Origin: Diphasiastrum complanatum | Lineage: Eukaryota > Streptophyta > Lycopodiopsida > Lycopodiales > Lycopodiaceae | NCBI GenBank assembly: GCA_029204225.1 | Contig: CM055095.1 | Location: 69,691,847 to 69,755,846, forward strand | Reading direction: 5' to 3' | Length of the DNA stretch: 64,000 nt | Shown here: positions 22,335 to 34,329 of the stretch, in pieces | Layout of the letters: each line of letters begins with the position of its first letter | Position numbering within the stretch: the stretch's first letter is position 1 | The notes under the pieces: model-generated | The model's database searches: none | The model's input: the letters and a program-made list of their open reading frames with translations, nothing else | What the model was told of the DNA's origin: nothing | Position numbers and translations under genes: made by a program

Positions 22335-23984
22335 CTTCATGGTAGAAAAAAATCCCTTAGAATGCCAAAGACACATAATAGATTGAAAATATAGCACAGA
22401 TGTCCATAACTCTACAGAAACTTGCAAAAGTTGAACCGCTGCCTGAAATATACCAGCCAGAAGCTTGTGGCTAACTGCCAAAAAACTAGCAGAATCTTGA
22501 AAGGTGGCACCTAATGCATCAAAGATGGTTTCTCTAGAAAGCCCCAATCTAGAATAAACTTTAACAAAGAATCAAAAACCAGATATATTTCCCTTAAGAT
22601 AAATCTCATACATGAAGGCTAGGCAAATAGAAAGTTTTATCAAGCATAATTAGCTCTTGCAAATTATCTTCAGGTGTCCGCTCTCAGTTGCTTGCTGACA
22701 AAGTAAGCTAAGAAAAAATTTCTTGAACATTAACCACCACTATAACCTTCATAGAAGCTATTATATGTCAGAATTAACCAATTCATTCTTCTCTCTTTGT
22801 TTGATAAGCACATGGAGAATCTAAAATAGTAGTAACATTGGAATACATATGGAGATTCTAAAACAGCAGTGACATTGGAATAAATATCAAAACAATCAGC
22901 TTCCAGGCAAACAAAGTAGCACTCCAGGTGATTGAATATGTAATAACCAGTGATAAGGTTTCCAAACCTAGAAAAATATAACAAAACCACAGCAGTTAGT
23001 GCCAGTGTGAGTGACTGAGTACGCACTGCTTTACACATTATTGGTACAACAAATGGTAACTATAGAGTTTCACATATCAGAACCTGTCCATATAGGGAAC
23101 CAATCTATGTACATCTCCTAATCAAAATTCAATATAAACTGGAAATCACTTAGCTCTTGATTGATACTTTTCTCTCATCTTACTTTACCACAGCCATCTT
23201 GTTGGACTATATACCTACACTGACCTAAAGCTAACAATTCAAATGCGCAAAGAGCTTTCCTCAAAGATAGTAGCCGAGGCTCCAAAGAAGCTTTCTAAAG
23301 ATATATCGATGTTATGTCTAAGACAATGCCTGATTTTACAGAGAGACATGCAGTCTTCAACCTATGTAATCCGATTACAAAGTTCTAGACTGTCAGCTTC
23401 ATCATCCATAGAATGGCCCAGATGCTACAACATCCCTACCCACTTGGTCAGCACCCAAGCGTAGGTGCAGGCCACTTCCATATATTTTATACAAACAGCA
23501 ACGTACTGCGTTTCTATTACTTCTCCCGAGGTCAAGGGCAGACTCAACCCTGAAGAATGCTAGCACTAAAGAGCTTTCTGAAGAAGCCATTTTTCTATAT
23601 ACCCACTCGTAAAATGCAGAATCCAGATTTCTAGTCTAATTGACAATGACCAAAGAGAATAAGGACAAGCAAACTACAAAAACAGGGCAACACAACACAC
23701 TACCCTATCTAGAGGCTACCATTTATAGAATTCTAAACTTCGATATCTCTTCTTCCTCTTTGGGAATGTGAGAATTGGGATATGATCTTGTTAAGGGGTT
23801 ATGTCCATGTCTAGTGGACAACGACACACAAAAAGTGCACCTGCAGGCCACACATGGAATCCAATCCCCACCATCTAGCCAGCTGCCATCCCTTTGATCC
23901 CAAATGCTGGCTCCAAGGGACAAAAGAACATTGTCTACTTTAAGCTTATATGGAGGCTGTTAAGCATATGAACTTTGTACCTTC

Positions 23985-25770
23985 TCTAGTTGCCACAAGC
24001 CTGTTGGCCCATGATTTATGACATTGAAGGAAAGGAAGTCATTATAAGCAGGGAAATTATCTTTGATGAGATGGCATCCAATAAAGATAAAGATACTGAA
24101 ATATCTTGTGAGGAGGAGCAAGATGATGGTATTCCTTTACCAGAACCTAAATTGACACAGAAATCACCTACACCAACTCAGTTGCCTGAAGAAGTCTTCA
24201 TAGAGACAGGAAAAAGGAAGAGAGGTCAAGTACACGGGGTACTTATTCACCTCCAGTTTCACCAAGCAAGGAGTATCCTACACCATTTACTAGAAAGTTA
24301 CCTAGGTGGTACTATGAGACTATCAAAGATGGAGTCATCTTGGAACAAGGAGAATCAAGTAAACAAGGAGCTAAAAGATCAACAAGGCTTGAGAGGCAGC
24401 ATGAGGATCAAGATCAAGACCAAGAAAAATATTGGCATGGGGAAATGAAGATGTGCAATTTGCATCTATGGCCACAATTTTAAAACCACAGATCCATCTA
24501 CTATCAGAGAAGTTGAAAAAGAGGATATTTGGAGGAAAGCTATGGCTGAAGAGTACAATTCAATCATGAAGAACAAGACTTGGAAGCTTGTTCAGTTACC
24601 TACAAGAAGGCAATTAGATGCAAGTGAACCTATAAACTAAGTATAAAACGGATGGATCTATAGACAAGCATAAGGTAAGGCTGGTTGCAAAAGGGTATGC
24701 TCAACAGGCTGAGATTGACTATGAAGAAATTTTTGCGTCAGTTGCTAAGTTGACTACTATGAGGACCGTATTGTCATTTTGCTCAGTTTGGTTAAAATAT
24801 CCAACAAATGGACGTTAAGAGTGCATTCTTGAATGGCTTTCTAGAGGAGGAAGTCTATATGGAGCAGCCAAAGGGATAAATAGTAGCAAGACAGGGACAC
24901 AAGGTTTGCAAGTTGGACAGACTTAAGCAAGCACCCTGAGCATGGTACACGAGAATTGATACATACTTTGAGGAGCTTGGTTGTCAGAGGGGTAGTGCAG
25001 AGCACACACTTAAGCTATGGTAAACGATAATCAAATTGTTATTGTAGTGTTGTATGTTGATGATCTTATCATCACAAGTTCTAATCAAGTTTTTATTCGG
25101 AATATTGAGAGATCTGACATGAAAGATCTTGGTTCAATACAGTACTTTCGAGGGATTAAGGTATGGAGAGTAGCACATGATCTATTTATTTCTCAATCTA
25201 AGTATGCACATGAACTTTTTGAAAAATTCGGGATCGCTAAATGCAAACCTACTTCAACTCCATATGATTGTGGTTGTAAGCTTCCGGAAGCTAAGGAAGT
25301 TCAAGATGTAGATGAAGCATCATATAGACAACTTGTTGGAAGTTTGATCTATCTAACAACTACATGACTAGATATTGCATATGTTGTTAGTATTGGTACT
25401 CAGTATATGGCTAAGCCTAAGCAAGTTCATTGGAAAGTTGTGAAGTAGATACTCATATATATTGAAGGTACACTACGATTTGGTATCTTTTTATGGAAGT
25501 CAAGATGTTTTGCAATTGCAAGGTTTTGTTAATGCAGATTAGGCTAGAGATGCAGAAGATAGAAGATCGATTATAGGCTATGTCTTTAGACTTGGATCGG
25601 GTTCCATATCTTGGAGTTCAAAGAAGCAACCTACCATTGCATTATCATCTATAGAAGCACAGTACCGTTGGCAAAGAATCCGGCTTATCACAGTAGACCA
25701 AAAAGAAGTACAAAAACACTTCATCACAGAGAAACTTTAAAATCATTAAGTGGAGCTAATCAATTGTCCT
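23985..25770 (+). pseudogene. Ty1/copia pol remnant (IN end, RT, RNase H)
   Basis: It starts in the integrase C-terminus (MIYDIEGKEVIISREIIFDE), then an acidic linker. A badly broken RT follows from about 24480 (KTDGSIDKHKVRLVAKGYA, DYEEIFASVAKLTT). The best part is 25017-25367: IVIVVLYVDDLIITSSN carries the YVDD catalytic pair, then LFISQSKYAHELFEKFGI and YRQLVGSLIYLTT. RNase H survives as scattered pieces to about 25770. Many stops and shifts. The YVDD segment closely resembles the minus copia at 36.3-36.8 kb, so both probably belong to one family. Confidence 0.9.
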
Positions 25771-25835
25771 TTATAGATATTTTTTATGAATAATCTCCGC
25801 TGAAGGCATAGTTGATATCCAGACACGAATTGTTT

Positions 25836-25848
25836 CGCTCTGATACCA
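25836..25848 (-). promoter_or_regulatory. Copia primer-binding site
   Basis: The minus strand reads TGGTATCAGAGCG one base after the LTR end ACTGCCAACA. This marks the adjoining LTR as a 5' LTR of a minus-strand element whose body is missing; a + strand copia remnant lies beyond. Confidence 0.8.
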
Positions 25849-25849
25849 C

Positions 25850-26389
25850 TGTTGGCAGTCCCACAAAAACAAACCTAGATGGAATTCGATTCTGTCCGCG
25901 GGTCTACTGCCGTCTGTGACAAGATCTACAATCCTCCAAGGTGTAGACAAACACTATTGGCCTGCGTATAATTTACTTATGCATTGAACAAGGTAAAAAC
26001 CAGTGTGCGGAATAAGATTGAACCAGCTGACTACAAACATACGACTGCCAAACAATAAATCATTCGATCATGTTCAAGACAAGGAAAAACTCATCTGCAT
26101 AAAACATCTACTGCATTATCAGAGAATTCCTTAAGCCTTGTTGTGACACATCACACAATGCGTCGGCGCGAAAGAAACTCTACTTTCGCGAATCAAAACT
26201 TGTCGCGCTTACTAGCGAACTTCTTGAACATTGGCTGGCTACTCAGCGCTCAGTTTACATTGGTATATTACCAATCTATTCCTTTTGCATCTTCTTAAAT
26301 AATAATTAAGATCTACATGTATGTAGAGAGGAGGACATGATTTGCTGATCAGGGGATTACAAGAACGGCTGATTAGGAAGGTCCCAACA
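25850..26389 (-). mobile_element. Copia LTR, about 540 bp
   Basis: On the minus strand it begins TGTTGGGACC and ends GACTGCCAACA, with TGTTGG/CCAACA inverted termini. A PBS follows on one side. On the other side, after about 300 bases, is minus-strand copia RNase H. With internal sequence on both sides it could be the middle LTR of a recombined tandem element, or an independent fragment. Confidence 0.8.
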
Positions 26390-26689
26390 GTATCCTGTCA
26401 ATCTCTGGAGGATGACGTCCTCCTGGTACTTCCACGATCTCATCTATCCTTTCACGCGTGGAGATTCGTCGTGTATCTTGATACGTGGAGATCCGCCGCC
26501 GCTTGGGTCTTCGTGTCTTCTTGTGCCTTTGGTTTTGTCATTAGGTCGCCTGTCCACGAACCCTTTACCTTCGTGTTCGTGTGACCTTCAGCCAACGAAC
26601 GTTTGACCGTCGTCTTCGTGTCTTCGGTCCTCGAAGCTTTTCTGTTCGCGTCCACGCAACTCCCTTGTTTTCTCTTCTGCCTTGAGCTC

Positions 26690-27195
26690 TAAAGCTATCA
26701 TAGCTTTGTGGCCGAACAAGTTTGTTTCTTCATCTCCCTCTCAAAGCGTGGTAGCTTTATACTGCCTCTCGAACAAACCTTTGTCTAAGGCCTCGGTGAA
26801 GATGTCTGCCACCATTTGCTTCGTTCCAATGAAGCTGGTCTTCAATTCCCTTCTAGTGACCAAGTCCCTTATCAAGTGATACTTGATTGCAATGTGTTTC
26901 GTCCTTGAGTGAAACACAGGACCTTCGTCAGGTGAATTGCAAAAGTATTGTCCATCTGCAAAATCAGTGGCTCTTGATTGGTTTCACCCAATTCATCGAG
27001 GAACTGTCTGAGCCAAGTGATTTCGTTGGCCATCTTTGCGGCTGCAACGTATTCTGCTTCGCAGAATGATTGAGCTATAATGGTCTACTTCTTGCTGACC
27101 CAGAGAATTGTTGCGCCTGTTGCAATGGTGCACCCTCCTGAGACACTTTTACAGTCGTCCTTGAGAGATGCCCAACTAGCATCACTGTAGGAGTG
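26690..27195 (-). pseudogene. Copia RNase H, distal part of a split element
   Basis: Minus strand from 27195: HSYSDASWASLKDDCKSVSG (first RNase H Asp), TIATGATILWVSKK, a stop, then AQSFCEAEYVAAAKMANE with the catalytic Glu, and LILQMDN. Frame breaks follow, ending ADIFTEAL. It continues the copia RT that stops at about 32160: that segment ends WKIAKRILQYLQQTKDYGL, the residues that normally precede this RNase H. The two halves are separated by about 4.96 kb of gypsy and LINE. Confidence 0.85.
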
Positions 27196-27343
27196 CATCT
27201 AGAAACCTGCATCACAAGAGTAACCCTGGATCATGACACGTGGCAACCATGCAGGTTCACGAGTCACCAGTCAAGTCTACAAGCCCAGTCATCGTCTGGT
27301 GTCAAGTCTGGGTTTGGGACCCAAGAGAGTTGGGTCCCTAACA
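27196..27343 (-). mobile_element. 3' LTR of the gypsy element
   Basis: The minus strand begins TGTTAGGGACCC at 27343. It shares cccagtcatcgtctgg and ggtttgggacccaagagagt with 30085-30177 in the same orientation. The far end lies somewhere at 27196-27210 and could not be fixed to the base. An LTR of only about 150 bases is short for Ty3/gypsy. Confidence 0.65.
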
Positions 27344-27370
27344 TTCCCTCTTCCTTAAAATATTCCTTAT

Positions 27371-29920
27371 CTAAGGAAGGAATCCCGGGAATCTTAGTTT
27401 AAGGTCAAATTCCTTTTCCCAAGTGTCATCGTCCTCGGAATTTCCTTTCCAACGAACCAAGTACTCAGTTACCTGCCGGTTTCTGAGTCCACGTTGACGT
27501 ACATCAACAATGGCCTGTGGTTCTGTAGGTACAAAGGATGATAGGTCCTCCAGCCGAACTAAGTCCTCTTGAGGCATTAAGTTATCCTTTCCACCAAGTC
27601 GTTCCTTTAAACGACTAATGTGAAAAACTGGATGTACCTTAACACCTTGAGGGAGTTCTAGCTGGTACGCATTCCGATGGAGTTTCTTTACTATACGGAA
27701 TGGCCCTGCATAACGAGGAGATAACTTAGGACATTTTCCAGTCCTTAGTACCTTAGAATCTTTTGAAATTCTAAGATATACCCAAGCTCCCTCCTCAAAA
27801 ACCCTAGGTTGTCGCTTTTGATTAGCGTAAAACTGGGCTCTATCCTGAGCCGTTTTTACGTTTTCGCAAGCAACAAGCAACATTTCTTGCATATCATGCA
27901 GGAAATCTACTGTTGCTTTAACCTTGAGGCCTTTGAGGCCCACTGAAATGGGAGCCCTAGGCTGGAAACCATACATCAGAGAAAAAGGACTAAAACCCGT
28001 CGTTGAGTGCTTTGCGCTATTATACGCAAACTCAATCATTGGAAGGTACTTTTCCCAATCTGACTGTCTTCTGGAAACATATGCCCGAAGCATATCTTCC
28101 ATAGACTGGTTTGTCCTCTCTGTCTGACCACCCGATTCAGGATGATCTGATGACCCCAAACTTAGAGTGGTCTCTAATTTTTCAAAGACCGCTTGCCAGA
28201 ATTTGCCAGTGAACTTTGGATCTCGATCACTAACAATATCATTCGGCAAACCAAACAACCTGAACAACTTTTCCACGAAAAGCTGCGCAAGTTCGGAAGC
28301 TTTGACAGTTTGCTTGGTTGGTATGAACTGCGCCATTTTAGTTAACCTATCAACTACTACCCAAATGGCATCATTTTGCTTCCCCGTCCAAGGTAGCCCA
28401 ACCACAAAGTCCATGGAAATGCTTTCCCACTTTCTTTCGGGAATTTCCAAGGGCATTAACAAACCAACTGCCTTAAGTCTTTCAGCTTTATTAACTTGGC
28501 ATTGCGCACACTTGCGAACATATGCCTCCACTAGAGGTACCCTTCCGGTACTCAATGTCATAATGAAATTCTTGGAGCATCTCTGACCATCCGGCCTTAC
28601 GACCCCTAAGGTTGACCGCATCGTTAATATACTTTAACGCTTGTTGATCAGTAACTATAGTAAACTGGGAGCCACAAAAGTAATGTCTCCAAACTTTTAG
28701 GGCATTAATGACAGCAAAAAGTTCCTTGTCATAGGTGGAATACCGCCTTTGAGCAGGATCCAACTTCTTGGATTGCGCCTATGGCATAGTCACTGGCATC
28801 CGTTTCAAGTACATACGGCTTGTTAGGATCCACTATGTGTAGAATAGGTGCTGTAGTTACACAGTATTTGAGATTTTCAAAACTTTGATTCAACTCTTCA
28901 GTCCAAGTAACTGGAGGACTGAACTTACTATGCTGGCTAACTCTTTTAGCCCCTATGAGGACATTCGTCAAGGCCAATGCAATTAATGCATAGTTCAAGA
29001 TGAATCTATGAAAAAACCCCGTAAAGCCCAAAAAAGACTTAACCTCCCGGATGGTTTTAGGGATAGGCCATTCACGTACTTGTTGGACTTTATTTGGGTC
29101 AATTTCCAACCCATGGTCCGAAATAATGTGACCAAGGTATAACAACCTTTTCTGGAAGAACACACATTTGGACTTCTTGGCAAACAGCTTCTCCTGTCTA
29201 AGTAACTTTAAGACAGTCCTGAGATGTTCCTCATGCTCCTCCAAGGTCTTACTATAGATGAGAATATCATCTAAGTAGACTATCACGAATTTTCCCAGAT
29301 ATGGACGAAGAAGATCATTCATCATCTGTTGGAAAGTCGCTGGAGCATTTGTCAAGGCAAATGGTAAAACCAGAAACTCATAATGGCCGTACCTAGTCCT
29401 AAACCCGGTTTTTTCAATATCCTCAGTCTTTATGCGAATTTGATGATACCCTGATCTCAAATCGATTTTGGTGAAGTACTTTGCACCATGCAATCGGTCA
29501 ACCAGTTCGCGGTAAAGGATAATGGTTTTTAATCGTTAACTTATTCAACTTTTTAAAGTCCACACAAAGACGAGTACCTCCGTCTTTTTTATCAACAAGG
29601 AGCACAGATGCCCCCCAGGGAGATTTGCTAGGCCTTACATGGCCCATCTTAAGGTAATTTTGCAGTTGCCTATAAACTTCATCCTCCTCGGTAGTACTCA
29701 TCCTATATGGATACAGTGATATAGGAGAACTACCAAGAATTAGTTTAATACCATGGTCAAAACCCCTAGAGGGGGGAAGACCCTCAGGAAGCTGCTCAGG
29801 AAAAACATCGTTAAATTCATGTCTAAGTTTCCTAAAAATTTCACCTTCCGGTGAGTTTTCTAGTTTTAGGTTATTAGACATTAATTCCATCTGGAGATTG
29901 TAAAATTGTCCGACCTCCAT
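27371..29920 (-). pseudogene. Ty3/gypsy chromovirus pol (RT-RNase H-IN-chromodomain)
   Basis: Minus strand, N to C: RT from about 29830 ([40 protein letters not shown]), a break at 29498, FTKIDLRSGYHQI, FVIVYLDDILIYSK with the YLDD catalytic pair, FLGFTGFFHRFI, and RNase H with VLETDASDYAIGAI and DKELFAVINALKVWR. A frame change and small deletion follow near 28500-28760. Integrase gives CAQCQVNKAE, SISMDFVVGLPWT, VSDRDPKFTGKFW and SGGQTERTNQSMEDMLR, containing D, D and E of the catalytic triad. At the end, TEYLVRWKGNSEDDDTWE is a chromodomain, which in this clade (chromoviruses) guides insertion to chromatin. Gag and protease are missing. The integrase-chromodomain part is intact over 416 codons. 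Confidence 0.95.
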
Positions 29921-30084
29921 CCCAGATGGCGTCCCATACCACCGCCTAGGCTCTCAGCCATCTCCTGCCTCACGCTAGCAATACATCCTGGCCGTGCACA
30001 TGCTCTCCATCCACCTCCTAGGTAGACAGAATGGATGGCAAATGAGTCCTCCTCCCCTTGTATACCTCCAAGGAGAGAGACTCC

Positions 30085-30177
30085 AAGCCATGTGCACTCC
30101 TCGATCATGACACGTGGCCCAGTCATCGTCTGGTCTCAAGTCTGGGTTTGGGACCCAAGAGAGTTGGGTCCCTAACA
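30085..30177 (-). mobile_element. 5' LTR of the gypsy element
   Basis: Direct copy of the LTR at 27196-27343, ending TTGGGTCCCTAACA on the + strand. Relative to the other copy it lacks about 40 bases between acacgtggc and ccagtcatcg. The LINE begins directly to its right. Its inner border is approximate, and I found no convincing PBS beside it. Confidence 0.65.
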
Positions 30178-32158
30178 CTACCCCTGATCTACCTGCCACG
30201 CTGCTACCCAAAACCCCCCCTCGCTAATCTGCCTGCCCTACCTCTGCCTACCCTCGTTGACCTGCCTACCCCCCCCGGCTGACCTGCCTATCCCACCCCT
30301 TGCTAAAAATCCGTCTCCTTCCGTTCTAGTGTCCACTAATGTGGCAACAGCTGCCCGGTCTAGTCCTGCTAACCTGTCACCACTCCTTGCCACGCAGGCA
30401 GAGCAGTCTGCCTGCGTGGCAGCAGCTGCCCGGTCATGCCCACTGATCCCACCATTTATTTTCCTCTTGGCAGATCGATCAAATCAAGGCAGAGTTCCAA
30501 CTTTTGCGGCATGAAATTTCACAGCTGAAAGGAACGGTTACTTCTTTGATCAATGAAAAGAACATATTGCAGTCCAAGGTTGCATCACTCGAACAATCCA
30601 TCGGAATCAAGCAAGCTATAGCTTCGGAATCCGCCAGCAATATGATACGGGAGCTGGAAACCAAGATCGAGAAGCAACAAGAGGAGGCCCTTTCTTGGGC
30701 ATCTGTTTTGAAAAGGGGCACCAAACCAAGCGCTCAACGAAATCTCAAGATCAGAAAGCTCACAACATTAGAGTTCGCAAAATCCCAAATACACAGGACG
30801 CCTTGGCTGAAGCCAAACGCTTTCTCAACACCACTCTCGGGCACAGGACAGAGGGGTTGGATACCGCATGGAGGACTACTACAGATGCAGCCACACTCAT
30901 TATCCATTTCACTTCCCTTGAGAGTCGCCGAGATGCTTTGCGGTGCAGAGCTAAGCTATGTGGTACCACCATCTATATGGATGACGACATCACATATATC
31001 CAGGTAGAGGAGAGGCGTAAGGCCTTTCAGGCAGCTCGTGAGTCTGGTAGACGAGTCATTATCGAGATGGACGAGTGCGCTTTCTTGACAGCGCTCCTAG
31101 CAGCTCTCAGTGCTAGGGATTTGGGGTCCCCCGGTTCAGGACTGCCTCGGGGCCCCATCCACACCATCTCCGGATTGGAATATGGAACTGTGATGGTATA
31201 CACTCATCTTCCACAGCTGGCGACATGATCGATTTCAGCACTAGCAGAGATTTATCGGTTTTTATGGAGACTCACGAGAGTCAAGAGAGAGGATTACCTA
31301 TTTTTCCAGGATACAGATGGAATTTTGTATACAGACCTGAGACTAGATCAGCTAGTGGTCGCGGATCCGGAGGAGTTGCATGCTTATACAGGGAGTCTCT
31401 TGATTTATCGCCGGATATTATCAGATTTGCAAAGTGGGGCATATTTTCCTCACTGGAGATTTTAATGCTCAAACCTCCTCACAACAGTCATAGTTTTATG
31501 ACATCACCGACCAGCTCCACATTCATGCCCTTGGCAGCGATGATATGGGAGTTACCAGGGTCTCAGAGGACAGCTTGGGACCTATTACCTACGGTGAGCA
31601 TTTATTGCAGTTTGGAGAGGCCCATGAGTTAGCCATTTACAATGGCCTAACTTGCTGGCCAAACTCTGAAAGTTATACTTGTCATCCTCACAGTGGTGGA
31701 CATAGTGTTGTGGATTATCTCATGGGATCACCATCTTCCATACCTCTCATGTCTGCTTTTCATGTATCTCCCACCACTCTCTCTAATCATTCTTTTCTCT
31801 CCTTCGCTATTGGCCGCCACCCACCTCCCCAGCCATCCTCACATCCCTTGCTTACACGTGCACCCAGGTATGCATTCAGTTCTCTCTATACGCCAGTCTA
31901 CCAGGAGTTTCTAGCCTCCTTACTCCATTCCTTCCCAGAAGATAATACAGTCAAGACTCAAGCTGCCTTTCTTAGCACCTCCCTTCATACCGCTGCTTCC
32001 CTAGCTTTTCCATTTAAGCCCCATAATGTCAAACGCACGCATTCCTCATCGCTACGGCCTCTACACCCCCCCAGGTATGATGCCGAATGTCGCTCTCTTC
32101 ATCACCTTGTCACCCATGCCCGTACCCATGAGCCTCACCTCCTCGGCTCCGCCAGACC
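30178..32158 (+). pseudogene. LINE 5' half: ORF1-like and endonuclease, no RT
   Basis: A Pro/Ala-rich leader ORF (30257-30514) is followed by a coiled-coil-like stretch (LKGTVTSLINEKNILQSKVA, about 30520-30700). After a frame change comes a basic segment (TKRSTKSQDQKAHNIRVRKI) and EVEERRKAFQAARESGRR-type helices to about 31160. From 31225 an APE-type endonuclease is readable in pieces: FMETHESQERGLP, GRGSGGVACLYRESL, and in the next frame HELAIYNGLTCWPNSESYTC, HSVVDYLMGS and SNHSFLSF. In the last, the expected SDH catalytic Asp is Asn. The endonuclease would nick target DNA to prime reverse transcription. The sequence stops at 32158 before any RT, where minus-strand copia begins. Confidence 0.75.
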
Positions 32159-33330
32159 ATAATCCTTCGTCTGTTGAAGGTACTGTAAGATTCGCTTTGC
32201 GATCTTCCAGTGTGCTAAGCATAGATTCGTGCCAAATTGGCTCATTCTAAACACGGCATAAGCTATGTCGGGGCGTGTGTTGTCTGCTAGATACATCAAG
32301 GATCCGATCAGCCTCCTGTAAGGCGTGAGCTGCATTATCTCTTGCTCTTCTTCTGTCTTTGAACAATCTTTGTTCGTCAGGATTGTTCCTGCAAGCATTG
32401 GGGTTTCTATCCCTTTGCAATCTGTCATCCCAAAATCGTCTAGGATTTTCTAGATGTACCTTGACTGATGAAGGTATAGCTTTCCTTCGTCATAGTCGTG
32501 GTCGATTTGCAAGCCTAGATAACATCTGGCTTCTCCTAAGTTTGTTATCTCGAAATGTTTCGAGATCTCATTCTTCACTCCCGCAATCAGGCCTTCACTT
32601 CTCTGCATAGTATCAGGGTGCTGTCCACATACACAGCGACAATGATGATCTCCCCATCTGTGATTCTCACATAAACGTTGGAATCGGCTATCAATGGCTC
32701 GAATCCCAAGGATCTCAGGGCTTGATCTTTCTTCTTATACCATTGTCGCGCTGATTGCTTCAGACCGTAGATACTCCTGTGCATTCGGCATGCATAGGTA
32801 AGAAGTGATTCGGAGGTGTAACCTAGAGGTTGATCCATGTAGACCTCTTCGTCTAGCACGCCATGTAGAAAGGTTGTCTTCTCATCGACAATGTGAATGT
32901 TGAGGTTGTATGCAGCTGCATTGCAAATAGTAGGCATAAGGACGCATGTTTCACCACTGGAGAGAAGGTCTCAGTGTAGTCAATGTCGTACTTCTAAGAA
33001 AAAACCCTTCACTACAAGTCTGGCCTTGTATCTCGAAACATCTCCATTCGGTCCATACTTGAGTTTGTAAACCCACTTGCATTGCACTGTCTTTCGTTTG
33101 TCTGGCACTGGTTGTAGTGTCCATACCTCATTCTTCTTCATCGATTCGTTTTCCTCGTTCATGGCTTGGATCCATTTGTCCTTCTCTGGACTGTCGATGG
33201 CTTCCTCGAATGTTTGTGGTTCGCCACTGAATCCGCAAAACTCTTTGGATGTTGAAGCTGAGCTGCCTGCCAACCAGGAACAGTTTGATGGCCATTCTTT
33301 CGGTGATATTTTTGTCAATACATTCTACCT
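32159..33330 (-). pseudogene. Copia RT, proximal part of the split element
   Basis: Minus strand from about 33270: FEEAIDSPEKDKWIQAMNEE, TVQCKWVYKLKYGPNGDVSR and ARLVVKGF, then a shift. Next come VDEKTTFLHGVLDEEVYMDQ, YGLKQSARQWYKKKDQALRS and IIVAVYVDSTLIL, in which the catalytic YVDD has become YVDS. After a gap of broken frame come YRRLIGSLMYLADNTRPDI and WKIAKRILQYLQQTKDYGL. RNase H of the same element resumes at 27195 beyond the gypsy/LINE block. The loss of the second catalytic Asp alone would inactivate it. Confidence 0.9.
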
Positions 33331-34320
33331 CTGCTATTCTTACGACTGATAGCAAGTCTTGCTGCAGTGTGGGTACGAATAGAACATCGTCTAGTACGTC
33401 GGTCTTTGCCGTTTGTGTTGAGCAATAATGAACCAATACCATTCACTCGGTGTTTTGATCCTTCTCCAAGGACTATGAATCTTGATGGATCTGTATGGCG
33501 AAAATCAACCATTATTCGTCTGGACTTGACGAAGTGAGAGGTTGCTCCTGAATCAAGGATTACCTCGTGTGTGTCAGATGTTGATGCTGCACACACGTCT
33601 ATACATAGATAGGCGGTCAAATTTCCATTGTTCGATCTATCTTCGCCCATCTTCGAGCTTTCTGGCTCTTCGACGTAGGATGAACTATTATTGTTCTCCC
33701 GTTTGCCTTGTGGCTGCTTGTTCCTCGGGTTTCGGTAGCAGTCAATGGCTGCATGACCCTTCTTCTGACAATGGATACACTCAATCTTCGGATTGAGCCA
33801 GCACGAATTGACAATATGTCCTTCGCATCTGCATCCCACGCATATTTTCTTGTCGCCATTCTGCTGTTTAGGCTTTTCTTTGTTTTTCCAACTGCCTTTG
33901 CTAGCTCCTTCTGATTGTTGGTCTCGATCCTACTTTCGGTCTGTCTCCCTCTTAGGCTTGAACTGCTTCTTTGGCTTCTCCTTGTTGCTGTAGAGAGCTT
34001 GATCAGAAGCGTCCCTGTATCAAGGTGCTCACGAGCTTCAACTTCTTCTCGAATCTCGATCACTGCCTTTTCGAGTGTCATTGCTGATCCTTCGCTAGCA
34101 ATGTTCGGGTTGTCTGGAAAGATCTTGGTAAAGCTCTTAACAGGTAGGTGAGCTGCTTCTCCGCTGATATTGCATTCTCTGATCCAGCATTGTGTAATGA
34201 AAGGAACAGATCCTTCATCTTTCTGATAAAGGAGGTAAGGTCTCTGCCATCCCATCTCAGATTATAAGGTGAAGCAAATGGCCAACTACGTATATGCGCT
34301 TGTGGAAGAGATTCCACCAA
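33331..34320 (-). pseudogene. Copia gag and protease of the split element
   Basis: Minus strand from 34320: SLPQAHIRSWPFASPYNLRWDG, FIRKMKDLFLSLHNAG and LTYLLRALPRSFQTTRTLLA (UBN2 gag). Then a basic linker, a zinc-knuckle area IECIHCQKKGHAAIDCYRN near 33750 (complete CCHC), and protease EVILDSGATSHFVKSRRIM (about 33520-33560) with VLGEGSKHRVNGIGSLLL. VLFVPTLQQDLLSV follows. Integrase is absent: the sequence jumps from the post-protease segment into RT within about 150 bases. Several frame changes. The gag start is lost where a hAT fragment adjoins at about 34330. Confidence 0.9.
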
Positions 34321-34329
34321 TTTCTATTT

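Noticed and set aside
22730..23590. Minus-strand ORFs as extra kinase exons
   Set aside because: No motif, and no acceptor/donor pair of suitable phase was evident; left as intron.
28167..28586. 139-codon + strand ORF
   Set aside because: Antisense shadow of the gypsy integrase.
33077..34151. Several + strand ORFs
   Set aside because: Antisense shadows of the copia gag and protease.
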